45,013 nucleotides of DNA from Marinosulfonomonas sp. (GTDB lineage: Bacteria; Pseudomonadota; Alphaproteobacteria; Rhodobacterales; Rhodobacteraceae), in assembly GCA_026984915.1 (NCBI GenBank), contig JALSRG010000068.1:1-45013 (forward strand), read 5' to 3'. The translations under genes were made by a program, and so were the position numbers. Shown in pieces: positions 16,014 through 25,931 of this stretch; the first letter of the stretch is position 1; the number at the start of each line of letters is the position of its first letter. Under the pieces are notes generated by a model. The model was given only the letters and a program-made list of their open reading frames with translations. It was not told the origin of the DNA and did not search any database.

Positions 16014-16560
16014 GTTTCCACTCCCTAGAAAATGGCATTTGCCGGAAAGGCCGGATGTTACAGGGTTTTCGGCCCTTCGGACAGAGACACAGCCATCGGT
16101 CATCTTTCTGGAACCCCAACAGAACAACCGGAGCCGGAACTCCAGGTCTGTATATCATTCTTCAACCGGAATGCCTCGGAAACTTTTTGTGAGAAGCCTG
16201 CGCGAGAAGAATAGTGCCCAGACTGATTCTTTCTTTTTGCCCGGTGGCGGAAAACCTTTTCAGACCCGACGAAGGCCGCGGACAGAATAGCAGGCTTGCC
16301 AGGCATAATAGCTATTAATATTCTGCCCAAAGCCTTAGATTTAGTGGTTTTCACCACACATAACGATTAAAACCACTAAATAGAGTATTGTATTTTGCTG
16401 GAAATTGTTCCAGTCACTTGGATAGTTACCCAGCGTCCACTGGAGTGCCGCCTGCAAAAAGGAACGTTAAGTTCTTGGGGCTTGGGAGGGGCGTGGTTGC
16501 AGTTGTTTAAAGGCGTCGGCAAACAGACGCAGTGCAAAAAAGTTTAAGGGGGACTGATCT
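16014..16560. promoter_or_regulatory. 547-bp divergent leader with several dyads
   Basis: No gene could be supported here. It separates the cupin gene (-) from the DUF11 giant (+). The right half is clearly AT-richer than its surroundings. It contains the palindrome AATAGCTATT (16307-16316), a perfect 13-bp inverted repeat (16339-16351 / 16369-16381) and CTGGAA-ATTG-TTCCAG (16398-16413). A Shine-Dalgarno AAGGGGG sits just before the GTG start of the giant gene. A confident -35/-10 pair was not found. Confidence 0.6.
16339..16381. repeat. 13-bp perfect inverted repeat upstream of the DUF11 gene
   Basis: ATTTAGTGGTTTT (16339-16351) and AAAACCACTAAAT (16369-16381) are exact reverse complements around a 17-base loop. 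Inside the loop, CCAC (16354-16357) offers the GTGG of the left arm a second partner, so two mutually exclusive hairpins are possible in RNA. It could equally be a protein operator. Confidence 0.8.
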
Positions 16561-19500
16561 GTGTCTGATCGGGTTTTCGTTGCGTGGTTGCGTTGGTTTT
16601 TCACGGTAGTGATGGCTGTTGCCATCGCAGGTATCACATCGGCACTTCCTGCCGCGGCCACACCTTTTACCATGACAACCCCTGGTCCGGACAATATAAG
16701 TCTGCCATCGGGCTATCCCGAGGCCGGGGGCGTTGCCTTTGTAATGGTCGGGGCCAACGGAAATATCTATTATCAGTTTTCTGATCCGACAGGTGCTTTT
16801 GTCGGCTTTCAGAACAGCGGTAACCCGGCAGCGTTTCGGGGAAATCCCTTTACCATCAACAACCCGGTTGTGATGGATTGTGGCATCCGTACCTGCAGCG
16901 ATTATTTTGGCGGTTCTATCGCGCGAATTTATACCCGATTTTCCGCCTATGACGGCGACACCCAGGTTGGCGGGTTCGATCACAACGATATATCACTGAT
17001 CCTCAACGGTACGAATGTCGGGAACTGGTCGAATGTGACCACAGATATTACAAACAATGCCGGCACGACCAGTTCTGGGCAGGTGCAGGGGTTTGGAAAC
17101 AACACCTTCAACACCGGCTGGTTCACAACGACCGATCCGGGGTTGCTTGCCAATATTCTGGCGACGGGGCAGACGACAACTCAGGTTCTGGATGCCGACC
17201 CAAATGACAACTACTGGGATTTTACCCGGGGCAACAGCCTTGCCAATCCGCTGATCCGGACGGTTGCCCCCGGCTATGAACTGGAGAAAAAGGCGCGCAC
17301 AGCACCCAATCTGAGCGCACCCGAAGTGACCAGTTTTGCAGCCGTCGGCGAAACAATTTTCTATACCTACAAAGTTACCAATATCGGTTCGGTCAACATC
17401 AGCAATCTGGCCGTTACTGATGACAAGATCTCGGGCATCACATGCGACAAAACAACGATTCTGGAGAGTACCGGAGGCGGTACGGCGGATTTTGCAACAT
17501 GCACCGGATCCTATATCATTACCCAGGCAGATTTTGACGCGCAGTCGGTCACCAATGTGGCCAGCGCTACCGGGACGCCGGAATTTGGCTCGCTGGGGAA
17601 TGTTTCGGATACCGTGACCATCACCGGGCCGGCGCTCAATCCGTCGGTCCAGTTGGCGAAAACTGCCAGCCCCAGCCCGTTTGGCCCAGTTGGCAGCGCA
17701 GTCACATATACCTTTACCCTGACCAATGACGGCAATACGACCCTGACCAATCTGGTGGTGACGGATCCGAAGATTCCGGGGCTTGTCTGCAATGTGGCCG
17801 AACTGAAGCCGCTGTCCTCGGAAAATGCGGTGAATACCGCCACTTGCATGGGCACATATACGGTGACTCAGGCCGATATCGACGCTGCAGCGGCGGGAAC
17901 CCCGCTGACCAATACCGCCAGCGTGACCGGCAATGTCCCTGGCGGCGGTACGGTTGCGGACACAGCAACGCTGAATACCCCTGGCCCGGCCGGCGCACCG
18001 GCAATGTCTATAGCCAAATCGATCACCGCAGGGAACCCGTTTGCGGCGGTCGGCGATACCGTCAGCTATGACTATGTGGTGACCAATACCGGAACGGTAA
18101 CCCTGACCGCGCCTATTTCCGTCAATGACGACAAGATCGCCACGGTGAATTGCCCGGGCTTGCCGCCGGGCGGAATTGCACCGCTCGGGACACTGACCTG
18201 CACTGGCAGTTATACGATTACCCAGGCGGATCTGGATGCGGGCAGTGTGACCAATACCGCCGCCGCACAAACCACCAGCAACGGCGTGTCGGTGGCATCG
18301 GCTCCGGACAGTGCAACAGCAACCGCCACGCAATCTCCGGCACTTGCGGTTGATAAGCATATCAAGGCCGGGTCGGCCACGACCTTTGCCGTCGTTGGCG
18401 ATACCATCACCTTTGAATATACGGTCAGCAACCCCGGCAATGTCACCTTTGTCGATAACATCACCATTACCGATGACAAGATCCCGGGAACGCTGATCTG
18501 CTCTACGGTGGCTCTTGCACCGGGGGGCAGTGTGACCTGCGAACAGACATGGACGGCAACCCAGGCCGATCTCGATGCGGGCAGCGTTACAAACACGGCC
18601 ATCGCGGAGTCGGTTTTCGGCGGTTCTTCTGTTACCTCGCCGCCAGATCAGGTGACGACAAATGCTATTCAGACGCCATCGCTGGCCATGAGCAAATCCA
18701 TCGTGGCGCCACTACCGGCGTCGTTCAATACCGGTGAAGTGTTGAATTACGAATATTTGGTCACCAATGATGGAAACGTCAGCATAGACGGACCGATTAC
18801 GGTGTCTGACAACATGACACCGGTGAGTTGCCCGCCGGTTCCGGGGGGGAGTCTGGCACCATTGGCTACATTGACCTGCACCGCCAGCTATACGATCACC
18901 GCCAACGATATCGCGCTTGGCAGTACCACAAATGTGGCTTCGGCCAGCGGCAGTTTTGGTGGAAATCCAGTCACCTCTCCGACAGATTCTGCTATTTTTC
19001 CGATTGCTGCCAGCCCAGCGCTGTCGATTGCCAAGGATTCGGTGCCGGCAGCCACAAGCTTTGCCGCCGCCGGCGATACAATCCAATACAACTTTACCGT
19101 GACCAATACCGGCAACGCGGCCTTCAGTGAAAACATCGTGGTGAATGACAACAAGCTGGGGGTGCCGCTGATCTGCTTCAACACCAATGGCGGGACAACG
19201 CCGTTCGGGGTAGGGGCTGTGGCAAACTGCAGCGGCACCTACACGGTTACCCAGGCCGATGTGGATGCCGGATCGGTCACCAATGAAGCCACCGCCGCGA
19301 CAACATTCGCGCCAGCCAGCTCGAATCCGATTCCGGTTGTGTCTCCTGCGGCGACAAAAACCGTGAACGCAGTAACGTCTCCGGCCCTGACGGTGGACAA
19401 GGCTGTAACTGCCGGGCCGAATCCGGCCGATGCTGGTGATACGCTGACCTATACTATTACCGCAACCAACAGCGGCAACCAGACAATTTCCGGGGTGACG

Positions 19501-22500
19501 GTGTCAGATCCTTTATTGACATCCATGACCTGCACGGTTGGCGGTGCTCCAGCGCCTGCCAATGTAATTCTGGCCCCGACCGAAGCCCTGATCTGCACCG
19601 GAGCCTATGTCGTCAAGCAAAGCGATGTCGATGCCCAGTCCCTGTCAAACACCGCAACAGCCACCGGCGCGGATCCGGGCGGGGCGACAATCAGCGGCAC
19701 GGACAGTGTATCCCATCCGCTGGTGGTGCCGGCGCCGGCTGTCACCACGACCAAGGCGGTTACGACACCGGCCGCGGGTAATGCCTTCAGCGGGCCGGGG
19801 CAGTTGATCACCTTTACTGTGACCGTCACCAACAGCGGCAATGTCACGCTGACTTCTACAACCGTAACCGATGATCTGGTGCCGGGAAGCTGTTCAATCG
19901 GGCCGCTGGCGCCCGGAGCCAGCGACGCCAGTTGCACCTTTACCTATCAGACGACCCAGGCCGATGTGGATGCGGGGCAGGTGGTGAACACGGCGACGGC
20001 GGTATCTCAACCGGCCAATCCCGGAGCCGCGACTGTCTCCGACAACGGAAGCGTGACCGGAAACGGTCCGGTGGCAAGCCGCAGTTTCAGCATTTCCAAG
20101 ACGGCCGATCTGGCCAGTTTCACGACGGCCGGACAATCAATCGTCTATACCTATGTCGTGACCAACACCGGCAACGTCACCCTGCATGATCAGCCGCAGG
20201 TCACGGATGACAAGATCGGAACATTCGCCTGCGGCACGATTGGCGCCGGGCTGGCGCCGGCGGATACGCTGACCTGTACCGCCAGCTATACCGTGACTCA
20301 GGCCGATGTGGACAGCGGCGGCGTTACCAACACGGCAACGGTGACATCATTGGAAACCCCGGTCTCCCCCGTAGATTCCGTGACGGTTCCTTCGGTGCGC
20401 AATCCGGGGCTGTCGATCAGCAAATCGGCCATGCCCACAGCCAATGTCAATGCCGGGGATACCATTACCTATACTTATTCCGTTCAGAATACCGGCAATG
20501 TGGTTCTGACAGCCGTAACCCCGAACGATCAGCACAGTTCGGCTGCGGGTACTGTGACCCTGCCCATTTCGGGCGATAGCCTGACCACGGACAGCGGCAC
20601 GCCCGGCGATTCGACAGATGCCGGGGCGAATGGGGTCTGGGATACATTGGGGCCGGGGGATGTTGTCACCTTCAGCGCGTCCTATCTGGTCACGCAGGCG
20701 GATGTCGATGCAGGCAATCCGATCAGCAATACGGTGACTGTAAGCGCCGGCAGCCCTCCGGGCACCATACCGCCTAGCGACACCGATACCCAATCGGTGA
20801 CACCGGTTGTGCCAACCCCGTCGATCGAGGTGATAAAGACGGTTTCGGCGCAAACTGGTTCCGGCGTCGGCGATACGGTCACATTCCAGATCACGGCGCA
20901 CAACACCGGCAATGTGTCGATTTCGTCGGTGTCAATATCCGACACGTTGAAGCGCAATGACTTGACCGTCGTGTCCCCGGCGCCGTCCCCGGTCTATCAA
21001 TCTGGTGATGGCGGTGTGGCCGGCGTGATGGAGGTGGGTGAAACCTGGGTTTATTCGGTCAACTACAGTTTTACCCAGGCTGATATCGACGCCGGCGGCA
21101 TCAACAACTCGGCCACGGTTTCCGGGCAGGCGCCGGATGGCAGCCCGGTGAGCGACATATCCGATAACGGGACAGGTTCGGGCGGGACACCAACCACGGT
21201 TCTGATTGCCCCTGCACCCGCGCTGGACGCGGTGAAGACCATAACCTCGGCAGCAAGCGGTGTCGGCGATACCGTCAGTTTCCAGATCGCCGTCACCAAT
21301 ACCGGCAACGTTACGCTTGGCAGTGTCGGCATTGCCTCGGACACCCTGACGCGCGCCGATGGCAGCCTGCTGGCTCTGGGCACAGGGCCGACGTTTGTCT
21401 CGGCGGACGCGGGTTCGGCTGCGGGTACGCTGAAACCCGGGGAAACCGCATTTTATCAGGCCAGCTATGTGCTGACCCAGGCCGATATTGATGCCGGCGG
21501 CATTGTCAATACGGCCACCGCCACCGGAACCCCGCCAGCGGGGCTGCCGATCACCGATGTTACTGACGATAGTGACGATGGCGACGGCAACAGCACCGAT
21601 GATCCGACGGAGCTGAGTATTGCCGCGGCCCCGGCGATGACCATGGTCAAGGCGCTGGCCGCCGGGTCCGGCCCCAGTTACAACGCGGTGGGGGATGTTC
21701 TGAACTATGAATTCACCGTCACCAATACCGGCAATGTCACACTGACAAATCCGATCAGCATCACGGATCCACTGATTACGGATGCTGGTGGCACGATTAC
21801 CTGTCCGGCACCGCCACTTGCACCGACGGCATCGATGGTCTGCACCGGCAGTTATACTGTGACGCAGGCGGATCTGGATGCTGGTGCGATTACCAATACG
21901 GCTACAGCTGGCGATGGAACCACTACGACACCTTCCTCTGGCATTACCGTTCCGGCAGTGCAGAGTCCGGCGCTGGAAACCGCTAAGGTAGCTCGGCCGT
22001 TGGCGGCTGCCGATTACATTGTGGGAGCGGTGGTAACCTACGATTATACGGTGACCAATACCGGCAATGTGACGATAACCGATCCGATCAGCATCAGTGA
22101 CAATCTGATTCCTGCAGCCAATATCACCTGTGATCCCTTCCCTGCGGCAGGCATTGCCCCGGGCGGCACCTATGCTTGTGTCGGCACCTATACGGTGACA
22201 GCCAATGATGTGCTGTTGGCCAGTGTCACCAACCTGGCAACCGCGACTGACGGAACGACCACATCGCCGCAAACATCGGAGACCGTACCGCAATCCGGCA
22301 CACCGGCGTTGAGCATTGCCAAGATTGCAACTGCAGGGCAGAATTTCACGGCCGTCGGCGATACGATTACCTATCAATACACAGTAACCAATTCGGGAAC
22401 GGTTGCCTTTGCTACTCCGGTTGTGGTGACAGACGACAAGATCGCCGGCCCAATCACCTGTTTTGACCCCGCTGGCCCGGCCGGCCCGGATTTCATTGCC

Positions 22501-25500
22501 GGAGAAGTCGTGACCTGCACCGCCACCTATACGGTCACACAGGCCGATCTGGATGCTGGCCAAGTGACAAATCAGGCAACGGCGGGCACTACCTTTGCCG
22601 GAGTGACGCCGGTGACTTCGCCTCCCGCAACGGAAACCGTGAATGCGGCGACGCAGCCGGAACTGACGGTGACAAAATCTGCCGCGACCTTGCCGATTGC
22701 CTCTGTCGGGCAGGTGCTTACTTATTCGATCGCAGTCGAAAATACCGGCAATCAGACGATTACCGCCGTTAATGTTACTGATCCGCTGCTGCCGGGGCTG
22801 GCCTGTCAGTCGCCCTCGCTGGCGCCGGGTGATGTTTTGAACTGTTCCGACACCTATACGGTGCAGCAAAGCGATGTGGATGCCGGCACGCTGGTCAACA
22901 CGGTGGCTGCCAACGGGATCACCCCGTCCGGCGGGGCCGTGACCGGCACGGATACCCTGACTTTGGCAACGCCAGCAGCAGCACCGGCTGTACAGATCAG
23001 CAAAACCGCCGCGCCCACGCCATTCGGGCCGGTCGGCAGTGCGGTGACCTACAGCTTTGCGGTGCAAAACACCGGTAATGTGACGCTGAGCAATCTGACG
23101 GTCACCGACCCGATTGACCCGGCCTATTCCTGCGCCATTGCCACGATCGCACCGGGAAGCACAGACAGCAGTTGCAACCTGTCGCTGACTATCTCCCAGG
23201 CTCAGGTCGACGCAGGCAGCATCACCAATACGGCATCGGTTGTGGGATCGGATCCTTTCGGCACGCCGGTTGCCGATAGTGATACCATCACCACCGCTGG
23301 CCCGGCCCGGGTGCCAGGGCTGGAGGCCACCAAAACCGCGACTACCCCGACCGGAACCGCCGTCGGCAGTCTGGTGAATTATCTTCTGACCGTCGAGAAT
23401 ACCGGCAATGTTACGCTGAACGGGGTGACGATCAGCGATACCATAACCGACGGAAGCGGTGCGCCGACCACGCTGGATGCGCCTTTTGCCCTTGTTTCGG
23501 GCGATACCGATGGCGATGGGCTGCTGGATGTGGGTGAGAGCTGGCAGTATCAGGCCAGCCACACGCTGGTGCAGGCGGATATCAATGCCGGCGGTGTCAT
23601 TAATACGGCAACGGTGGGGGCGACCGGCCCCGATGGTACGCCGGTCAGCGATGTGTCTGATGATGGAGACGACGGGGACGGCAACACCACCGATGACCCG
23701 ACCGTCACCAGCATTCCGATCGCGCCGTCCCTGACCGCAACCAAGACCGTGACAACGGCCGGGCCATATGCCGCCGGCGATACGGTGGCATTCCTGATTG
23801 TGACCACCAACACCGGTAATGTGGATATCGACAACATCACCCTGGCTGATACAATGACGCGTGCAGATGGCACGGCCCTGACGCCGGACAGTATTGCACG
23901 GGTCCTGCCGGCGCCGCTGGACAACGGCGACAACACGCTGCAAGTTGGCGAGGTTCTGCAATGGACGGTCAGCTATACGCTGCTTCAGGTTGATATCGAC
24001 GCGGGCGGCATTGCCAACACGGTAACGGTTTCCGGCACCGATCCCGGAGGCAACCCGGTCAGTGATGTCTCGGATGATGGGGATCCGACCGATGGTAACA
24101 CCGCAGATGATCCGACTGAACTGGTAATAGCGCCGGCACCGACTCTGGATGTGGTGAAAACCGTTACCACTCCGGCAACGGCTGTGGGTGATACGCTGGT
24201 ATTTCTGATTTCCGCGGAAAACACCGGCAATGTCACCCTTGGCGGCGTGACCCTGACGGATACCCTGACCCGGCTTGGCGGCGGCGCATTGACCCCGGAC
24301 AGCGTGACGGCGCTTGGGGCGGATCCGGCAACCATAACCGTAGGTGAAACCGAACAGTGGGAGGTGCGCTACACCCTGACCCAAGACGATATCGACGCGG
24401 GGGGGGTGCAGAATTCGGCATCCGTGGCCGGAACCACGCCCGGCGGCGCTCCGGCAGGGGATGTGTCTGATGACGGTGATGACGGCGATGGAAATACCAC
24501 CAATGATCCAACAGTGGCGGCTATCCCGGCCAATCCTTCGCTGGCCGTCAGTAAAACGGCCAATACACCGACGCGCATCCGGCCCGGTGTGTTCATGGTG
24601 ACCTTCACGATTGCGGTAACCAACGACGGCAACGTGACTCAGAACGCGCTTCAGGTGCAGGATGATCTGACCGCTTTTGTCGCGCCGGCCACATTGCTGA
24701 CGGCCACCGATCCGCCGGTTTTGCGGGTCACAGGCTTTGGCGGGGCGGTGGCCAACGGCGGCTATGACGGGGTTGCTGATATCGATACCCTGACAGCACC
24801 GGCGGTCCTGGCGCCCGGCGAGACCGGAACAGTTGAAATTGACGTTGTCTATGACATCACGGGCGGCAGCCCAGCCGGTACGAACGTGGCGGCGGTGACA
24901 TCCGATCGGATTCCGGTTCCTGTGACGGGGTCAGCTGCGGTGGCTCCTGTCTCAGCTACGACGGATCTGAAGGCAACCAAGACCGCAAGCCCGAGTCAGG
25001 TGCGGCGCGGAGAATCGGTGACTTTCACGCTAACCTTTACCAACGACCTGCCAACTGCCGAAGCCGGCCTGACCCTGGTTGACGATCTGCCCGGTGGGCT
25101 GGTCTATATCGCCGGCAGTGCCACCTATAACGGCGGCGCGGTTCCGGCCCCGGTGCAGGCCGGTCGCAAACTGAGCTGGCCAGGGGTCAACCTGGCGCCG
25201 GCCGAAACCGTGACCATCACCCTGCAGGCGCGGGTGATTGGCGGCGGTGGCAGCTATGTCAACAAGGGCTATATCCTTGATCCGTCGGGGGCGCGGGTAT
25301 CCAACCTGGCCACGGCCACGGTACGGGTTGAGCCAGAACATGTGTTTGACTGCTCGGATGTGATCGGCAAGGTGTTCGATGACCTCAACCATAATGGCTA
25401 TCAGGATCAGGGCGAACCGGGCCTTCCAGGGGTGCGGGTGGTCACCGTGAAGGGCGTGCGCATCACCACCGATGATCACGGTCGTTTCCATGTGCCCTGT

Positions 25501-25920
25501 GCCGAACTTCCCTCGAATATCGGCACCAACTTCATCATGAAGCTGGATACGCGAACCCTGCCTACGGGCTATCGTCTGACCACGGAAAATCCGCGGGTAA
25601 TTCGCCTGACAGCCGGAAAATTTGCCAAGCTGAATTTCGGGGCGTCGCTGTCCAATGTGATCGACATTGACCTGATGTCCCGCGCATTCATATCCGGGAG
25701 CGATGTACCGAAAGAGGCATTGGTTCGGGGCGTTGAACAGCTTGTGCAGCAAATGCAGGCCAAGCCTTCGGTCCTGCGGCTTTCATACATTCTGGACAAG
25801 GAGGACCGCAAAACCGCTGAAGCACGACTGGATGTTGTCGAGGATCTGATCCGCAAGCAGTGGAAAAATGCCGGCCGTTACAAGCTGAACATCGAGCGAA
25901 CGATCAAGTGGGTGCAGTGA
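16561..25920 (+). CDS. Giant secreted DUF11-repeat protein with SdrD-B-like C-terminal domain
   Basis: 3119 residues, beginning at a GTG with AAGGGGG in front. Sec signal peptide 1-33 (hydrophobic core, ALPAAA end). Residues 34-238 form a unique domain with one cysteine pair (CGIRTC). Residues 239-2932 hold 22 DUF11-type Ig-like repeats of about 110-140 residues, most with the core NTGNVT and the edge VTQADVDAGSVTNTA. Repeats 1-9 and 13-17 each carry two cysteines; repeats 10-12 and 18-22 carry none. Repeats 12, 18, 19 and 20 end in acidic loops such as DDGDDGDGNTTDDPT that could bind calcium. Residues 2933-3030 are SdrD-B-like (FDDLNHNGYQDQGEPG). The last 80 residues resemble the end of an OmpA-like fold. 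No LPXTG, autotransporter or type-9 signal was seen. Likely a long, rigid exported fibre. Its stop TGA is 11 bp before the barrel gene start. The role (adhesion, surface layer or matrix) is unknown. Confidence 0.92.
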   Translation: MSDRVFVAWLRWFFTVVMAVAIAGITSALPAAATPFTMTTPGPDNISLPSGYPEAGGVAFVMVGANGNIYYQFSDPTGAFVGFQNSGNPAAFRGNPFTINNPVVMDCGIRTCSDYFGGSIARIYTRFSAYDGDTQVGGFDHNDISLILNGTNVGNWSNVTTDITNNAGTTSSGQVQGFGNNTFNTGWFTTTDPGLLANILATGQTTTQVLDADPNDNYWDFTRGNSLANPLIRTVAPGYELEKKARTAPNLSAPEVTSFAAVGETIFYTYKVTNIGSVNISNLAVTDDKISGITCDKTTILESTGGGTADFATCTGSYIITQADFDAQSVTNVASATGTPEFGSLGNVSDTVTITGPALNPSVQLAKTASPSPFGPVGSAVTYTFTLTNDGNTTLTNLVVTDPKIPGLVCNVAELKPLSSENAVNTATCMGTYTVTQADIDAAAAGTPLTNTASVTGNVPGGGTVADTATLNTPGPAGAPAMSIAKSITAGNPFAAVGDTVSYDYVVTNTGTVTLTAPISVNDDKIATVNCPGLPPGGIAPLGTLTCTGSYTITQADLDAGSVTNTAAAQTTSNGVSVASAPDSATATATQSPALAVDKHIKAGSATTFAVVGDTITFEYTVSNPGNVTFVDNITITDDKIPGTLICSTVALAPGGSVTCEQTWTATQADLDAGSVTNTAIAESVFGGSSVTSPPDQVTTNAIQTPSLAMSKSIVAPLPASFNTGEVLNYEYLVTNDGNVSIDGPITVSDNMTPVSCPPVPGGSLAPLATLTCTASYTITANDIALGSTTNVASASGSFGGNPVTSPTDSAIFPIAASPALSIAKDSVPAATSFAAAGDTIQYNFTVTNTGNAAFSENIVVNDNKLGVPLICFNTNGGTTPFGVGAVANCSGTYTVTQADVDAGSVTNEATAATTFAPASSNPIPVVSPAATKTVNAVTSPALTVDKAVTAGPNPADAGDTLTYTITATNSGNQTISGVTVSDPLLTSMTCTVGGAPAPANVILAPTEALICTGAYVVKQSDVDAQSLSNTATATGADPGGATISGTDSVSHPLVVPAPAVTTTKAVTTPAAGNAFSGPGQLITFTVTVTNSGNVTLTSTTVTDDLVPGSCSIGPLAPGASDASCTFTYQTTQADVDAGQVVNTATAVSQPANPGAATVSDNGSVTGNGPVASRSFSISKTADLASFTTAGQSIVYTYVVTNTGNVTLHDQPQVTDDKIGTFACGTIGAGLAPADTLTCTASYTVTQADVDSGGVTNTATVTSLETPVSPVDSVTVPSVRNPGLSISKSAMPTANVNAGDTITYTYSVQNTGNVVLTAVTPNDQHSSAAGTVTLPISGDSLTTDSGTPGDSTDAGANGVWDTLGPGDVVTFSASYLVTQADVDAGNPISNTVTVSAGSPPGTIPPSDTDTQSVTPVVPTPSIEVIKTVSAQTGSGVGDTVTFQITAHNTGNVSISSVSISDTLKRNDLTVVSPAPSPVYQSGDGGVAGVMEVGETWVYSVNYSFTQADIDAGGINNSATVSGQAPDGSPVSDISDNGTGSGGTPTTVLIAPAPALDAVKTITSAASGVGDTVSFQIAVTNTGNVTLGSVGIASDTLTRADGSLLALGTGPTFVSADAGSAAGTLKPGETAFYQASYVLTQADIDAGGIVNTATATGTPPAGLPITDVTDDSDDGDGNSTDDPTELSIAAAPAMTMVKALAAGSGPSYNAVGDVLNYEFTVTNTGNVTLTNPISITDPLITDAGGTITCPAPPLAPTASMVCTGSYTVTQADLDAGAITNTATAGDGTTTTPSSGITVPAVQSPALETAKVARPLAAADYIVGAVVTYDYTVTNTGNVTITDPISISDNLIPAANITCDPFPAAGIAPGGTYACVGTYTVTANDVLLASVTNLATATDGTTTSPQTSETVPQSGTPALSIAKIATAGQNFTAVGDTITYQYTVTNSGTVAFATPVVVTDDKIAGPITCFDPAGPAGPDFIAGEVVTCTATYTVTQADLDAGQVTNQATAGTTFAGVTPVTSPPATETVNAATQPELTVTKSAATLPIASVGQVLTYSIAVENTGNQTITAVNVTDPLLPGLACQSPSLAPGDVLNCSDTYTVQQSDVDAGTLVNTVAANGITPSGGAVTGTDTLTLATPAAAPAVQISKTAAPTPFGPVGSAVTYSFAVQNTGNVTLSNLTVTDPIDPAYSCAIATIAPGSTDSSCNLSLTISQAQVDAGSITNTASVVGSDPFGTPVADSDTITTAGPARVPGLEATKTATTPTGTAVGSLVNYLLTVENTGNVTLNGVTISDTITDGSGAPTTLDAPFALVSGDTDGDGLLDVGESWQYQASHTLVQADINAGGVINTATVGATGPDGTPVSDVSDDGDDGDGNTTDDPTVTSIPIAPSLTATKTVTTAGPYAAGDTVAFLIVTTNTGNVDIDNITLADTMTRADGTALTPDSIARVLPAPLDNGDNTLQVGEVLQWTVSYTLLQVDIDAGGIANTVTVSGTDPGGNPVSDVSDDGDPTDGNTADDPTELVIAPAPTLDVVKTVTTPATAVGDTLVFLISAENTGNVTLGGVTLTDTLTRLGGGALTPDSVTALGADPATITVGETEQWEVRYTLTQDDIDAGGVQNSASVAGTTPGGAPAGDVSDDGDDGDGNTTNDPTVAAIPANPSLAVSKTANTPTRIRPGVFMVTFTIAVTNDGNVTQNALQVQDDLTAFVAPATLLTATDPPVLRVTGFGGAVANGGYDGVADIDTLTAPAVLAPGETGTVEIDVVYDITGGSPAGTNVAAVTSDRIPVPVTGSAAVAPVSATTDLKATKTASPSQVRRGESVTFTLTFTNDLPTAEAGLTLVDDLPGGLVYIAGSATYNGGAVPAPVQAGRKLSWPGVNLAPAETVTITLQARVIGGGGSYVNKGYILDPSGARVSNLATATVRVEPEHVFDCSDVIGKVFDDLNHNGYQDQGEPGLPGVRVVTVKGVRITTDDHGRFHVPCAELPSNIGTNFIMKLDTRTLPTGYRLTTENPRVIRLTAGKFAKLNFGASLSNVIDIDLMSRAFISGSDVPKEALVRGVEQLVQQMQAKPSVLRLSYILDKEDRKTAEARLDVVEDLIRKQWKNAGRYKLNIERTIKWVQ

Positions 25921-25931
25921 GGATGAGTGTG

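Noticed and set aside
16993-18360. Antisense open frame of 455 codons at the start of the DUF11 repeats
   Set aside because: Same cause as the longer antisense frame; it overlaps clear DUF11 coding sequence.
20932-24384. Antisense open frame of 1150 codons inside the DUF11 gene
   Set aside because: It mirrors the repetitive, stop-poor composition of the giant gene, has no recognisable domain, no ribosome site, and a residue mix (Arg, Gly, His, Ile rich) typical of shadow frames.
17275-25332. Regularly spaced similar sequences suggesting a CRISPR-like or DNA tandem array
   Set aside because: The period is about 330-420 bp and lies in one reading frame; it is a protein repeat with diverged DNA, not a direct-repeat/spacer array.
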